Source of the DNA: Kingdonia uniflora
Taxonomy: Eukaryota > Streptophyta > Magnoliopsida > Ranunculales > Circaeasteraceae
Length of the DNA stretch: 64,000 nt
Direction: 5' to 3'
Assembly (NCBI GenBank): GCA_014058105.1
Contig: JACGCM010002205.1
Location: 3,100,001 to 3,164,000, forward strand
Below the pieces are notes generated by a model, which was not told the origin of the DNA, ran no database searches, and saw only the letters and a program-made list of their open reading frames with translations. The first letter of the stretch is position 1, and each line of letters starts with the position of its first letter. Position numbers and translations under genes: made by a program. Of the stretch, positions 23,066 through 32,126 are shown piece after piece.

Positions 23066-23287
23066 CAGGTCACCCTCGACTACAAGTTTCTTGTCAGTCA
23101 CAACTTTCAGCCTCTCCTCGAGCCCAGCGGTCAAGTTCGCTACATGCTCCGCTAGCTCGCGATGAACGGCCTCCGTTACGAGCTCCTTCTGCGCTTTCTA
23201 CATTTCCTCAAGCCGTAGTTCTAGATCGGCATTACGGCTGGCGAGGTTCTCGGCCCAGAGTAACGAGGCCTCAAGCGTCAGGGTATA
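23060..23287 (-). pseudogene. Tat antisense gene, last visible exon (coiled coil)
   Basis: The minus strand reads from the acceptor at 23288: 'YTLTLEASLLWAENLASR' then 'LELRLEEM', a stop, 'KAQKELVTEAVHRELAEHV' and 'LTAGLEERLKVVTDKK'. This is a long heptad-like, Glu/Leu/Ala-rich coiled coil. Apart from one TAG the frame stays open until Athila sequence begins. Such coiled-coil tails are known in the antisense extra ORFs of plant Tat elements. Function unknown. Confidence 0.7.
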
Positions 23288-23370
23288 CTGCATAAAATAA
23301 GCACCAGAAAGATTTAACTCCTCGTACCTTAGACGATAATGTACGTATAACCAATATAGCACTGACTTAC
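23288..23370 (-). other. Intron of the Tat antisense gene (83 bp)
   Basis: On the minus strand the donor is CGG|GTAAGTCAGT (from 23370) and the acceptor is TTATTTTATGCAG| (ending 23288). Both fit plant splice consensus. Removing the 83 bp joins '..VVTAVR' to 'YTLTLE..' in the same phase, while the intron itself interrupts the frame. Confidence 0.7.
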
Positions 23371-23440
23371 CCGGACAGCCGTCACGACCGCTGCACGACG
23401 AGCCCGAGGATCTTCCAGCACCTCAGCAAGATGTTTTTTT
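23371..23440 (-). pseudogene. Tat antisense gene, internal exon
   Basis: It reads 'YKEKEKKHLAEVLEDPRAR' then 'RAAVVTAVR' and ends exactly at the donor GTAAGT. The helix-forming, charged composition continues into the next exon. Its 5' edge is uncertain: the region just upstream (23440-23515) carries partial repeats of 'CTTGCTGAGGTGCTGGAAGA', which suggests local duplication. Confidence 0.6.
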
Positions 23441-23515
23441 TCCTTCTCCTTGTATGGGGCACCTCAGCAAGATGTCTTCCAGCACCTCAGCAAGAGGATC
23501 TTCCAGCCCGAGGAA

Positions 23516-24261
23516 CTTCTGGCAAACTATCCCCGAAGAGTTGGCCACTTCCCACCGAATGGGTCCCTTCCTCTACAAATGAATGAGACAACGGTTCATT
23601 TTCCTTGCCTCGTAGCACCCCCAGATATTCGTCCAAAAGTCCGACGGTCACTGTCCTCTAGCGCTTTACAGCTGGGGCATCCTCCGTATAATCACTGACC
23701 CCCCGCAGCCCAGGGCCTATCCAGCGACAAGAGGTACGACCATATTTGAGCCGGACACATCCCTTCCCCTTATATTTAGGAATCTTGGCTTCATCCCAAT
23801 ACTCTCCGCTGACTTATAAACTATGCATACTTTTCACATAATAAGTGTTGCTCGCTGGACGTATACCAGGCTCGCTATACTTCTTTGCTAACCAGTATTT
23901 GTCTGAGTCAAACTTGTCGTCTTGAATAGTCGTCAACACTTGGCACTCTTTGTTTTTATGGCCGAGCACACGCAAAAGAGGCGTCTTTTACGATACCTTC
24001 GCAAGCGTCACACCTGTAGAACAATGAGCACCAATTTAGTCAACGAATAACAAGTGCTCGCCAACAACTTTTACATATCATACAACGTGTAAGGTACACT
24101 TGGTATTAAACACATGATGATGTAAGCGACAATTAGGCCTGTCATCAAAATCAAAGGCCTCCCTTTCCAGGATCGGATGCCGACACCAATAGTTACTACT
24201 CGTCGGCAACATTAAAAATCTTCAGCTCGCCCGACTTCTGAGCTATATAATATCAGTACCT
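23516..24261 (-). other. Likely introns and exons of the Tat antisense gene
   Basis: No long frame is open. A candidate donor near 24246 and a candidate acceptor TTCTACAG|GTGTGACG near 24010 are visible on the minus strand. Coding-like text such as 'RVPSVDDYS' follows that acceptor near 23945-23910. Exact exons cannot be settled by eye. Confidence 0.4.
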
Positions 24262-25101
24262 CTACTCGGGCGTACAGGTATGCATGATTCTCTGATACCT
24301 TGGACTGGCATCACCCTCTTTGACCAGGGCCACCTTGCCTACTACCATTTTTGCCTTGGCCGAGGTTCTAGTTTGTCGCCCCTCACGCCCCGTGCGTGCT
24401 TTTGAACGCATAACACGAGGAGATGCTAGTTCTTCTATCACCACGGCACCATCATGTTTTGTCCCCATTCCCTCAAGAATGACATCCCATTGAAGCGGAC
24501 AACGTACCATCTTATAAGCTACCATTATATCCCCACAACCTGCGCTCCAACGAGGTGGCACCAACTGATTAATCAGCCGACATCCCATCATCACCCGATA
24601 AAAATTCTTATTCATTTGCCCTAGGGCTCGCCCAAACGAGTTCAGACATTTTTTGGTCAAATCATCCAAGGGAAACCTCAGCCCCGCATCAAATTGCCCG
24701 TAGTAAATGATGCATTGGTTGGGTGCTAACATTTGACAATCCAGCCTTATCCACTTACTACCGCCCCGAGCCCTTTCCCGCTCGTTGACATCGTCCAGAA
24801 ACTCCATCATGATCCCTGGACTCTCATAATTGGCTAGCAAGCTAGGCAACCTCCACTCGCTGGGATAAGGCCAAAACGACTCAGAAACTCCCCTCTCGTG
24901 ACCACTTAAAATGGCCTCGTGGGCCAGATATCTGGGTACTCTCCCTCGCACCATGAAATCTACCCACGACTCTGCCCCTACGTCATGAGACACCGACATC
25001 CTAGCCTCGTGATCATGGTCGCCCTCCCACCCCACAGGCACGGTACACGATGGCACAGCCGTAGAGCCCTCCGTCGATGATTTGCTCACAGAGACTACCA
25101 T
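24262..25101 (-). CDS. Tat antisense ORF, putative gypsy-type transposon domain (PF04195-like)
   Basis: An uninterrupted 279-codon frame starts with ATG at 25101. The middle part matches the pattern of the 'putative gypsy-type transposon' domain: 'FDAGLRFPLDDLTKKCLNSF' (about residues 136-155), then an 'ALGQMNKNFYRVMMGCRLI' helix (159-177). The C-terminal third is basic and probably disordered. It runs opposite to gag/pol. Together with 23060-23440 it looks like the first exon of a spliced antisense gene: a candidate donor (GAG|GTACTG) lies just after its stop, near 24246. Function is unknown. It is the longest undamaged frame in an element whose other genes are broken. Confidence 0.7.
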   Translation of the reverse strand: MVVSVSKSSTEGSTAVPSCTVPVGWEGDHDHEARMSVSHDVGAESWVDFMVRGRVPRYLAHEAILSGHERGVSESFWPYPSEWRLPSLLANYESPGIMMEFLDDVNERERARGGSKWIRLDCQMLAPNQCIIYYGQFDAGLRFPLDDLTKKCLNSFGRALGQMNKNFYRVMMGCRLINQLVPPRWSAGCGDIMVAYKMVRCPLQWDVILEGMGTKHDGAVVIEELASPRVMRSKARTGREGRQTRTSAKAKMVVGKVALVKEGDASPRYQRIMHTCTPE

Positions 25102-25882
25102 TTCTCAGCTCATTTTTTTCCTAACCTTCCCTCGTTACTATATACCGACCCGTGCTCAGCGCTCGTATGTCCCTGCATGCGTCAGGTACAACATCAGACT
25201 CAACCCTAAGGGTACGAATGGCATAATAGCCACTTAACTTACTAGGGCACCCTAGGGACAAGCTAACCCGTCACTCTTATTTCCTGGCATGGCTACCACA
25301 AGTTACTGCGACTCCACGATGAATAGTACGATTCGTCCTGACGTTACGGTCACCCCACCATTTTTGGTTACCACCGTTAGGTGGTGCATTCCCCGATTAG
25401 CTATGGTGTTTCACGCGATTCAAAAACAGGCACAAAACAACATATTACTTTAAATAAAACGAGTTACCAGAAAACTTACCCGTAAAACCCCGCGCACGAA
25501 TGCACAGCTCCAAATCACTCCGATCGACCTTCTTCTAGCTCCCAAATCCCTTCAGCTCCAACGTAAATGCCCCAAAGTTTAGTTCTTGCAAACAAAAATC
25601 AAACGAGAAGAGAAGCTTATGCGTACTCCAGTCTTCTTATAGTGGAAGAGACGGTTTTCTTTAATATGTGAAGAGACGATTTTCTTTAAATATCCACCGG
25701 GCCCACGCATATGATTTGACACATTTCCCACTGCGCCAGCAGTCACACCATACACTTTCCCACGAATTTAATACTTTCCCCCCTCCCAAGACGGTGCCAG
25801 ATAGACTGTCACACCCCCCCCCAATACGACGAGCTCTACACACACAGCCAGACTACCTCAGCTCTCCCTCCCTATAAGCAAG
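25102..25882. other. Tat 3' non-coding region
   Basis: It lies between the start of the antisense ORF and the 3' purine tract. No coding frame is supported. For the antisense gene it would be promoter and 5' leader, but I saw no convincing TATA box. Confidence 0.5.
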
Positions 25883-25898
25883 ACCTGAGGAGGGCGAT
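25883..25898 (+). other. Tat polypurine tract
   Basis: ACCTGAGGAGGGCGAT directly precedes the 3' LTR, the position of the plus-strand primer. Confidence 0.6.
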
Positions 25899-26350
25899 TA
25901 TAGGAGCACGCTCCTGCTAGTAATAAAGTGGCAGGTCATCCAACAAGCGGGCTCATCTTACGGCCATGACCTCATCTAGACCGAAGAGCGAAGCGGCAGA
26001 TCGATCAACGAGCAAGCTCGTCGTACGACCAACACTCGGAGTACGGAGACTCTAGCAAAGCCACTCTACGAGTATCTCTGAACAACGAGAAAATACCAGC
26101 AACTAGAGAAGTGTAACAACGAGCACCCAATCCCACAACCCTAAAAGGATAGCCTAGGAATTTCCCCGGGCACGTGAGCAAGGGGTAAACCAAGAGGGGA
26201 CATTTCTTCTTCTTCCAGCATTCTAGTCTTCTTCAACTGCCTCTTACGTAACCAGAGGGACAGAGAGGAACTCGGGGAGAGTTGAGCGGTGCCCTCCTCG
26301 GGTATAGTATCAAGCCTAATCCACCAAGCAATTATTATTGTCTCCTAGTG
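25899..26350 (+). repeat. Tat 3' LTR
   Basis: It matches 12543-13031 from '(TG/TA)TAGGAGCACGC' to 'CTCCTAGTGGA'. It differs by scattered substitutions and by loss of about 40 bp after GAGCAAGG. The lost block contains the TATA-like sequence of the 5' LTR. Confidence 0.8.
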
Positions 26351-26352
26351 GA

Positions 26353-26520
26353 ACTGAGAGACTACAGGAGATCCTCTGTTTAGCACTGTTACATGTCTAC
26401 CCTGAATTGGGGTCACCACCGCTGTCCTTGTTAATTCTTTGTGTGTTAAACCCTTCTCAAGCTTCATTTGCCTATCAGTCTCTTTCCTCCTTCTCGTGTC
26501 CTCCGGCCCCTTATTAATTT
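26353..26520 (-). pseudogene. LINE ORF1, 5' remainder
   Basis: The minus strand has a short open stretch, 'HKELTRTAVVTPIQGRHVTV' followed by 'LNRGSPVVSQ', which runs up to the Tat 3' LTR. By strand and position it is the upstream part of the ORF1 whose remainder continues at 12542. The Tat element inserted between them. Assignment rests on context more than on motif. Confidence 0.35.
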
Positions 26521-27060
26521 GTTAAAAAAATTACAAATTTTCTATCATACTCCTCATCGTCAACTGTACTATATAAGTTACTGTTTGTTTTTTTCTTTGC
26601 TCCATCTTGAAATGAGATGGTGACATTATTACTCCATTGGATATCCTAAGAGCATCGCCCTAACCACCTATTTGGGGCGTCTCTCCTCCAAGTTATTATA
26701 AATAGTAAGCAGCTAGGTCTAGTTTGGTTTAGAGAACATGAGAATTTACCAAAAATGGCAAAGATTCGCCCTAAACAATCTTGAGAAAGTACTAAACACA
26801 GGATTAACAATAAAGCCAAGGTGTGAAAAGATAATTACACGCATGCCATCAGCTTTCTAGAATCGCCTCAGAGACTTCACTTCCACACATTCATTTTTGT
26901 CAAATTTTATTATATACAAATTTAACTTTAAGGATAACGTTTTTCTCTTCTCTCTAGCTAAAAATGTAGCAATTTGGTATTTTTGGCTCTGATTGGGGGA
27001 ATATTTATTTATCATGGATTTAAACATAATGTCCAAAAGCTTATTTAGGTACACCTATTC
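26521..27060. other. Unassigned interval
   Basis: AT-rich, with no motif I recognise. The 65-codon minus frame at 26857-27054 has no supporting similarity that I can name. Confidence 0.4.
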
Positions 27061-27684
27061 TGCTCTCCGGATATAGGAAACAATATTATGGATATGTGCT
27101 CAAAAGAGTCTAGGGCTAAGCTTATAAATTGGAAAGCTAAAAATCTACAACCAAGCAAAAAAGAACAACTTTGATTAAAAGTGTGTCGGCTGCTATCCCA
27201 ATCAATCAGATGTCTAGTACCTTGTCACCTCCTCAGAGAAATTTTTGGTGGGTTAACAAATAAGGAAACAACAAAGTTCATCCTACTAATGGGGATAAAA
27301 TCAAAAACTATAGTGGATTGAATATCAGAGATGCTTATTACCAGAATATACCCCTTTTAGGGAAATATACATGGAAATTCCTCAATCATAAACATGAGGC
27401 CTTTGTCAAAAAAAATATTAAAATTTAAGGCTAAATATTTCTCTCAATCATCTTTTATGCATTGCACTAAAAGATCCATAGACTTCATCTAGAAGGATGT
27501 CCTCACTGCCAGAGATCTCATCAAACCCTACCTTGGATGGTATATTGATAAAGGAAGTGTTGCACATATTTGGTTAGATAGGTAGGTCCTTTCCTTGCAG
27601 AGGCCAGAGCTCAAAACTCACACCTACTATCACACAAAATTTACCCCATCTTCATAAAGTTTTTGATCGTCTCCTTTACCAACC
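27061..27684 (+). pseudogene. LINE-B: L1 ORF2, C-terminal RT region, left part
   Basis: In several frames the plus strand gives the post-palm RT region of plant L1 ORF2: 'LINWKAKNLQPSKKEQL' (27120-27170), 'TLIKSVSAAIPINQMSS' (27172-27222), 'RNFWWVNK' (27238-27262) and 'LNIRDAYYQNIPLLGKYTWK' (27317-27376). Later come 'KAKYFSQSSFMHCTKRSIDF' and 'GSVAHIWLDR' near 27560. It is truncated at its 5' side and carries stops and shifts. The coding frame near 27646-27684 is cut by the LINE-A insertion and resumes in the same frame at 34803. Confidence 0.8.
27671..27684. repeat. LINE-A target-site duplication, left copy
   Basis: CTCCTTTACCAACC here matches CTCATTTACCAACC at 34789-34802 in 13 of 14 bases. 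It lies next to the poly-A end of LINE-A (a T run on this strand). Confidence 0.85.
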
Positions 27685-27724
27685 TTTTTTTTAAAACAAA
27701 GAGGAATATATAGAAATAAAGCCT

Positions 27725-28340
27725 AGCAAGTGCTAGGAACAACAGTGTTTACAAAATTTGCGGCCTCCAACAGCCCAAAAATAGCAGGGCTAAGGGCAAC
27801 TGCACCCTTAGCCGTTAAAAAGTGAGCAATAAAATTACAACGACGATCAACAAAATCAAAAGTGAAGTCCTGAAACCGGGTAGCCAACGCACACAAATTG
27901 GGGGCAAGAGTGAGTGCTCCCCAGGTGAGGTCGTCAGATCTGCCTCTAAAGGCTCGAACAAGACGCTGGCAATCGGACAAAAGAAGGACCCTGACCCAAG
28001 CTATGCACTGCCTCTAGCCCTCTAATCACTGAGATAGCCTCAGCCTCTTTGGGGTCCTCGGCTCTGGCTGAATCAAAACCTGCACATAAAAAAACTTTCG
28101 AATGAGATTTAATGGTGAAACCAGTTCCCCCTGGAAAGTTTTTTTTCCAGAAGGCATCCATGTTGATGACATGCCACCCTTCTCTGATGGGAGGCGGGGC
28201 TCGCAAGGGCTTGGGAGGGGTTGTGGGGGTCCTGTTATGGTTTACGAGAAAATTATTCGCCCGTTTAATGGCTTCAGTTGGGTTAGGTCTTTTCTGCTTA
28301 AAAATAAGCTCATTTCGGCCGGACCAGATGACATACATGA
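27725..28340 (-). pseudogene. LINE-A ORF2, RNase H-like domain (RVT_3)
   Basis: Two overlapping frames form a C-terminal RNase H. 'GWHVINMDAFWKK' holds the first Asp (near 28175), 'DPKEAEAISVIRGLEAVHSLG' the Glu (near 28050), and 'SDCQRLVRAFRGRSDDLTWG' the next Asp (from 27977). 'FVDRRCNFIAHFLTAKGAV' near 27850-27795 is the conserved tail. The frame changes near 27970. RNase H would remove the RNA strand during target-primed synthesis. Confidence 0.85.
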
Positions 28341-29530
28341 TCGTACTGACAAAGCTACAAGAAATTTGAAGACCACTTATACCGCCTTGTATCTAAAAAA
28401 AATTTGGATAGTGTTCCTAACGGAATCAGAGTAGGTCCAGCTCCTAAAATTAATGGGAGGGCTAAAGTGAGCCCAGTAGTCTTGGATCTTAGTACAGAAA
28501 AAGAGGGCATGAGAGGTGGTTTCTTCTTCCAGGCCACATCTAGGGCAAGTGGTGTCCCAGTCTCTATCGCCATGCCACAGTTTAGTCTTCGTAGAGATGC
28601 CATTTTGTAGGGCTTTCCATAGAAAGAATTAGATACAGAAGGGGACACGCAACTTCCATATGTGATCCCAAGAGGGCTCGCAGGGCTCTTGAGAAGTGGT
28701 GCTACAATTCTCACTTTCTTTATCAATAATAGTGTAGTTGTGAACAGAGCGCACCGTGAGAATACCATTTTTTCCTGCTTCTAGCGGAGGACGTCCTTAG
28801 AGGGGAATTTACTGAGCGGGATAGCAGTGATAATATCGGCGATGTCCTTATGGAAAATGGAAAGGATAAGGTGGGTTTTCCAAGTGTGGTTGATCGGGCA
28901 AATGAGGTCAGCAACCCTTGAGAGAGAGCGGGTGAGGGGGACAGGGCCAGCAGGCCGACCAAAATTGATGTCGAAGATCCATGGCTCGAGCCAGCAGTCA
29001 GCATCCTTTCCATTACCGATCTGACAGCAAAGCTCAGGCCAGATCCGATTTTTGGCCTTGAGGATGCCTTTCCAAATCTAGGAGTCAGTTGGTTGGGAAG
29101 TGGCTAGCATTGGGGAAGTCTTGGGCGTATATTTTGAAATCATGTTATGAGCCCAGAGTTTGTCTGATTCTTTAAGGATACGCCAAAAAAGCTTAGCCAT
29201 CATGGCCTGGTTGTGATGGGAGGCATCCCGGATTCTGAGTCCCCCTAGTCTGGGGGGTCGGCAAATGCTCTTCTATTTGATGAGCTGGGCTTTCGGATTT
29301 TCCTCCTTGTTTGTTCCCCATAGGAATCTAGCGTTGAGGGAGTCCAGTTTTTTACAGGTTTTGATGGGGAAGGGGAAGACAACCATCTAAAAAGATGGGA
29401 TTGTTGAGTTAACAGCTTTGATGAGGGTAAGCCTTCCGGCTTGGGAGAGGTTTTTAGCTTTCCAGCCCTCGATCCTACAAGAAACCCAAGAGATAATATC
29501 TTGGAAATTTAGACTCTTTGTTTTGTCGAA
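28341..29530 (-). pseudogene. LINE-A ORF2, zf-RVT and linker
   Basis: The zf-RVT region reads 'WKLRVPFCI' (near 28650), 'FFLWKALQNGIST' and a Cys motif 'CPRCGLEEETTSHALFFC' (about 28555-28500). Upstream lie 'RRLTLIKAVNSTIPSFQMV'-like text and 'GGLRIRDASHHNQAMMAKLFW' (29250-29190), which link it to the RT. Shifts are few. Confidence 0.8.
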
Positions 29531-30560
29531 AGTTAAAGGGGCTCCAAGGTACTTTTCTCCGGTCGTGTCCTTTTTAATATGAAGGAATTTTTGGATAAGC
29601 TTGTGATGTCTATGATGACAGTTCTTACTAAATAGAATACATAATTTGTTGAAGTTAATTTCTTGCCCTGAGACATTCCTGAATGTGTTGAGGGCGTCGA
29701 GTAGTCCTCCTGCTTCGTTAAGGTTGGCTCTGCAGAAGATGAATCTATCGTCGGTAAAGAGAAGATGGGAGATGGGGGTACTGCCTCTAGCAGTTTTGAT
29801 ACTATGAAGTGTTCCCTAGAGTTCTTTCTTGAGGATGATGCAGGAGAGCACTTCCGAGCAAATAAGGAAAAGGGAGGGGGATAGCGAGTCTCCCCGACGG
29901 ATGCCTCTCCCAGGCTTAAGGAGGCCAAAGGGGGTGCCATTGATGTTAAAAGAGAGAGCCGTGGTGGAAATGCATTGCTGGATCCAGTTACACCACCTAT
30001 CACAGAAGCCCATGGTCTGCATGGTATCGTGGAGAAACTCCATTCCACTCTATCAAAGGCTTTGCTAAGATCAAGTTTGACCGCCATATGGCCCGAGATG
30101 CCTTTTTCTTTTTGAGGTTGGTGAGGAGCTCTTGAGCCATAATAATGTTGTCGAAGATCTGTCTGCCTGAGATGAAGGCATTCTGGGCAGGAGAGATGAT
30201 CTTATCCAGGAGGGGTCAAAGTCTTGTTGCCAGAATTTTAGCGATCAGCTTTAATTTGACGTTGCACAGGCTAATAGGGCGGAAATGCTCTGGGGTTTTG
30301 GGGTTCTTCTTTTTAGGGATGAGAGTAATGCTGGTGTGGTTGAACTCTTGGAGGAGATTACCAAAATGAAAGAACGCAAGGGTGGCTTTGAAAAGGTCGT
30401 GCTTGACCGTATCCCAGGATTTTTGATAGAAGAGAGGGGTGAATCCATCGGGACCAGGTACTTTATGGGGGTTCATAGAGAAGAGAGCTTCTTTAAGCTC
30501 TTCCAGGATAGGATCTTTAGTGAGCTGGCAATTATCATCATCAGTAATCAGTTTGCCTAA
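29531..30560 (-). pseudogene. LINE-A ORF2, reverse transcriptase palm
   Basis: Motifs in order: 'HKVPGPDGFTPLFYQKSW' (30467-30414), 'ITLIPKKKNPKTPEHFRPIS' followed by 'LCNVKLKLIAKILA' (to about 30225), 'AVKLDLSKAFDRVEW' (30084-30040), 'GIRRGDSLSPSLFLIC' (29907-29860) and the catalytic 'LFTDDRFIF' (near 29765-29735). Two breaks occur, one between 30225 and 30087 and one after 'SKAFDRVEW'. The enzyme would copy the element RNA at a nicked target. Confidence 0.9.
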
Positions 30561-30837
30561 GATGTCGAGGTCCCGGATAGAAAGAGAGAGGGGGTAGAAG
30601 GGTGAAAAGATCAGTATAGAACTTCACAAAGGTGTCTCCTATGATTTTAGGCTCTTTCGCCCACGTGCCGTCCGGGCAGCGGATCTTAAAAATTGAATTT
30701 TTCCTGCGCCTGTATAATGTGGAAAGATGGAAAAATTTGGTGTTACAGTCACAGGCCTTTAACCAGAGCTCGCGAGATTTGTCTCTCCAGATATCTTCTT
30801 CATGGTCCAGGATGAGATTAGGCTGGTTCTGTAGGTT

Positions 30838-31836
30838 CTATTCCGTGGTGGCGTTCTCATCTGTGGCAGGGGACTTCTGTATTCCAGTAATCTTCTTGCG
30901 AATGCGCAAGATGTTGTTGGGGGTACAATTGAAAACCGTTTGATTCCAGGTGATAAGCTCTTTTTTGGTATGTCTCAATTTTTTGCAGAGGCGCAATTGT
31001 CTGGAGCCCATCTGATCTTCAGCCCACGCTTTGTTAATAACATCTTTGCAAGTATCGTGGCTAAGCCAGGCAGATTGGAAGTAGAATTTTTTAGGAAGGG
31101 TGGGCTTGGCCGGGTTGGTGTTCAGAATGATAGGCCCATGGTCAGATCCTATGATCGGGAGGTTACGGATGGTAGCGTCCGGAAAAGTGGTGCGCCAGGG
31201 GATGGACCCGATGGCTCTGTCAAGGCGCTGTTTGACCAACTCACTTCCTCTTCTCTTATTCGACCAAGTAAAAAGGACACCGGAGTATCCAGAGTCTATC
31301 ATGGAGGTGTCAAAGATGAAGTCATCCAAGGGGTTCGGCGCTGTGTTGTCAAACGGAATTTTGCCAAACTTTTCTTCTTTGCAGGTAATACCGTTCAAAT
31401 CCCTCATAATAATCTAGGGGATGCTGATAGAGCGTGCCAGCCTACCAATGAAGGCCTAATAAACGCTTTTGTATGAGGTATCGGGAGGACCGTACGTGAA
31501 GGAGCAGAGCCAAGGAGTCAGTGCTATATTGGGGTCTTGGGTAGGGGTCAGAGACTGGATGAGCGCGTCAATGTTATTCAGAGAGGAGGAGAGGATGGTA
31601 AGGTTGGCATCGTCTCTCCAGGCCAACCAGAGGCCACCGGCATGGTGAGGGCTAGCAGCCACGGTGTGAGTGTGAGTAAGGCTAAGAACACTGAGTTTGC
31701 GGAGAGAGTCAAGGCTGGAAGCCTTAGTTTCGGAGAGGAAGATGATGTCGGGGTGGAATTTCTGGTTATGAGCGAGGAACTCTCTAAGGGTGGACTTCTT
31801 TGTAGTCCCCCTGCAGTTCCAGGAGAGAACAATCAT
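30838..31836 (-). pseudogene. LINE-A ORF2, AP-like endonuclease
   Basis: The ATG at 31836 opens 'IVLSWNCRGTTKKSTLREFL', the classic N-terminus of plant L1 ORF2. 'IIFLSETKA' follows near 31745. After a break near 31456-31407 come 'DLNGIT' (usually GDFN-I), 'FTWSNKRRGSELVKQRLDRA' (about 31272-31213) and 'GSDHGPI' with the catalytic Asp-His (about 31145). It would nick target DNA to start insertion. Confidence 0.9.
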
Positions 31837-32126
31837 TGGTAACCAATAGCCAGTGTCGGGCCCGCTTCTGAGGTTTGGATAAAAGGGGTAGTAATTATGG
31901 TCTGTCTCTGACTGTCATTACAATGATCTGAGGTACAGAGAGATTGGGTAATGAAAGCTCTGAAGCTTTTAAAATGAAAAGAAGGGTGCGCAATAAGGGT
32001 TCGAGCTGAGTTGATAAAATTGCGCCGTGAGAAATCAGGGGTTCGAAAGATTTCAAGATTCGTCTGCTTGGTTCCATAAGTGTCATGCTTATGATTCTGG
32101 GTTTTATGATTAGTATTTAAAAAAAA

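Larger units (their letters stand above)
12543..26350 (+). mobile_element. Tat-type Ty3/gypsy element, split and partly replaced
   Basis: Similar LTRs at 12543-13031 and 25899-26350 bound it. From the left the interior holds gag, a spacer with the Tat-type His/Cys motif, protease and the first part of RT, and then stops at about 15073. From about 23065 it resumes with the antisense extra gene and the 3' purine tract. The RT, RNase H and integrase that should lie between are absent, and an Athila element occupies that place. Target duplication is not clear; TGGAA occurs near both outer ends. Confidence 0.8.

Noticed and set aside
12542..26356. Target duplication TGGAA for the Tat element
   Set aside because: The copies are not directly adjacent to both LTR ends, so I do not claim it.
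26857..27054. 65-codon minus frame as a LINE ORF1 piece
   Set aside because: I could not match it to DUF4283 or any other motif.
28102..31842. Many plus-strand frames of 60-180 codons across LINE-A
   Set aside because: All are complements of ORF2. The minus strand carries the conserved endonuclease, RT and RNase H motifs.
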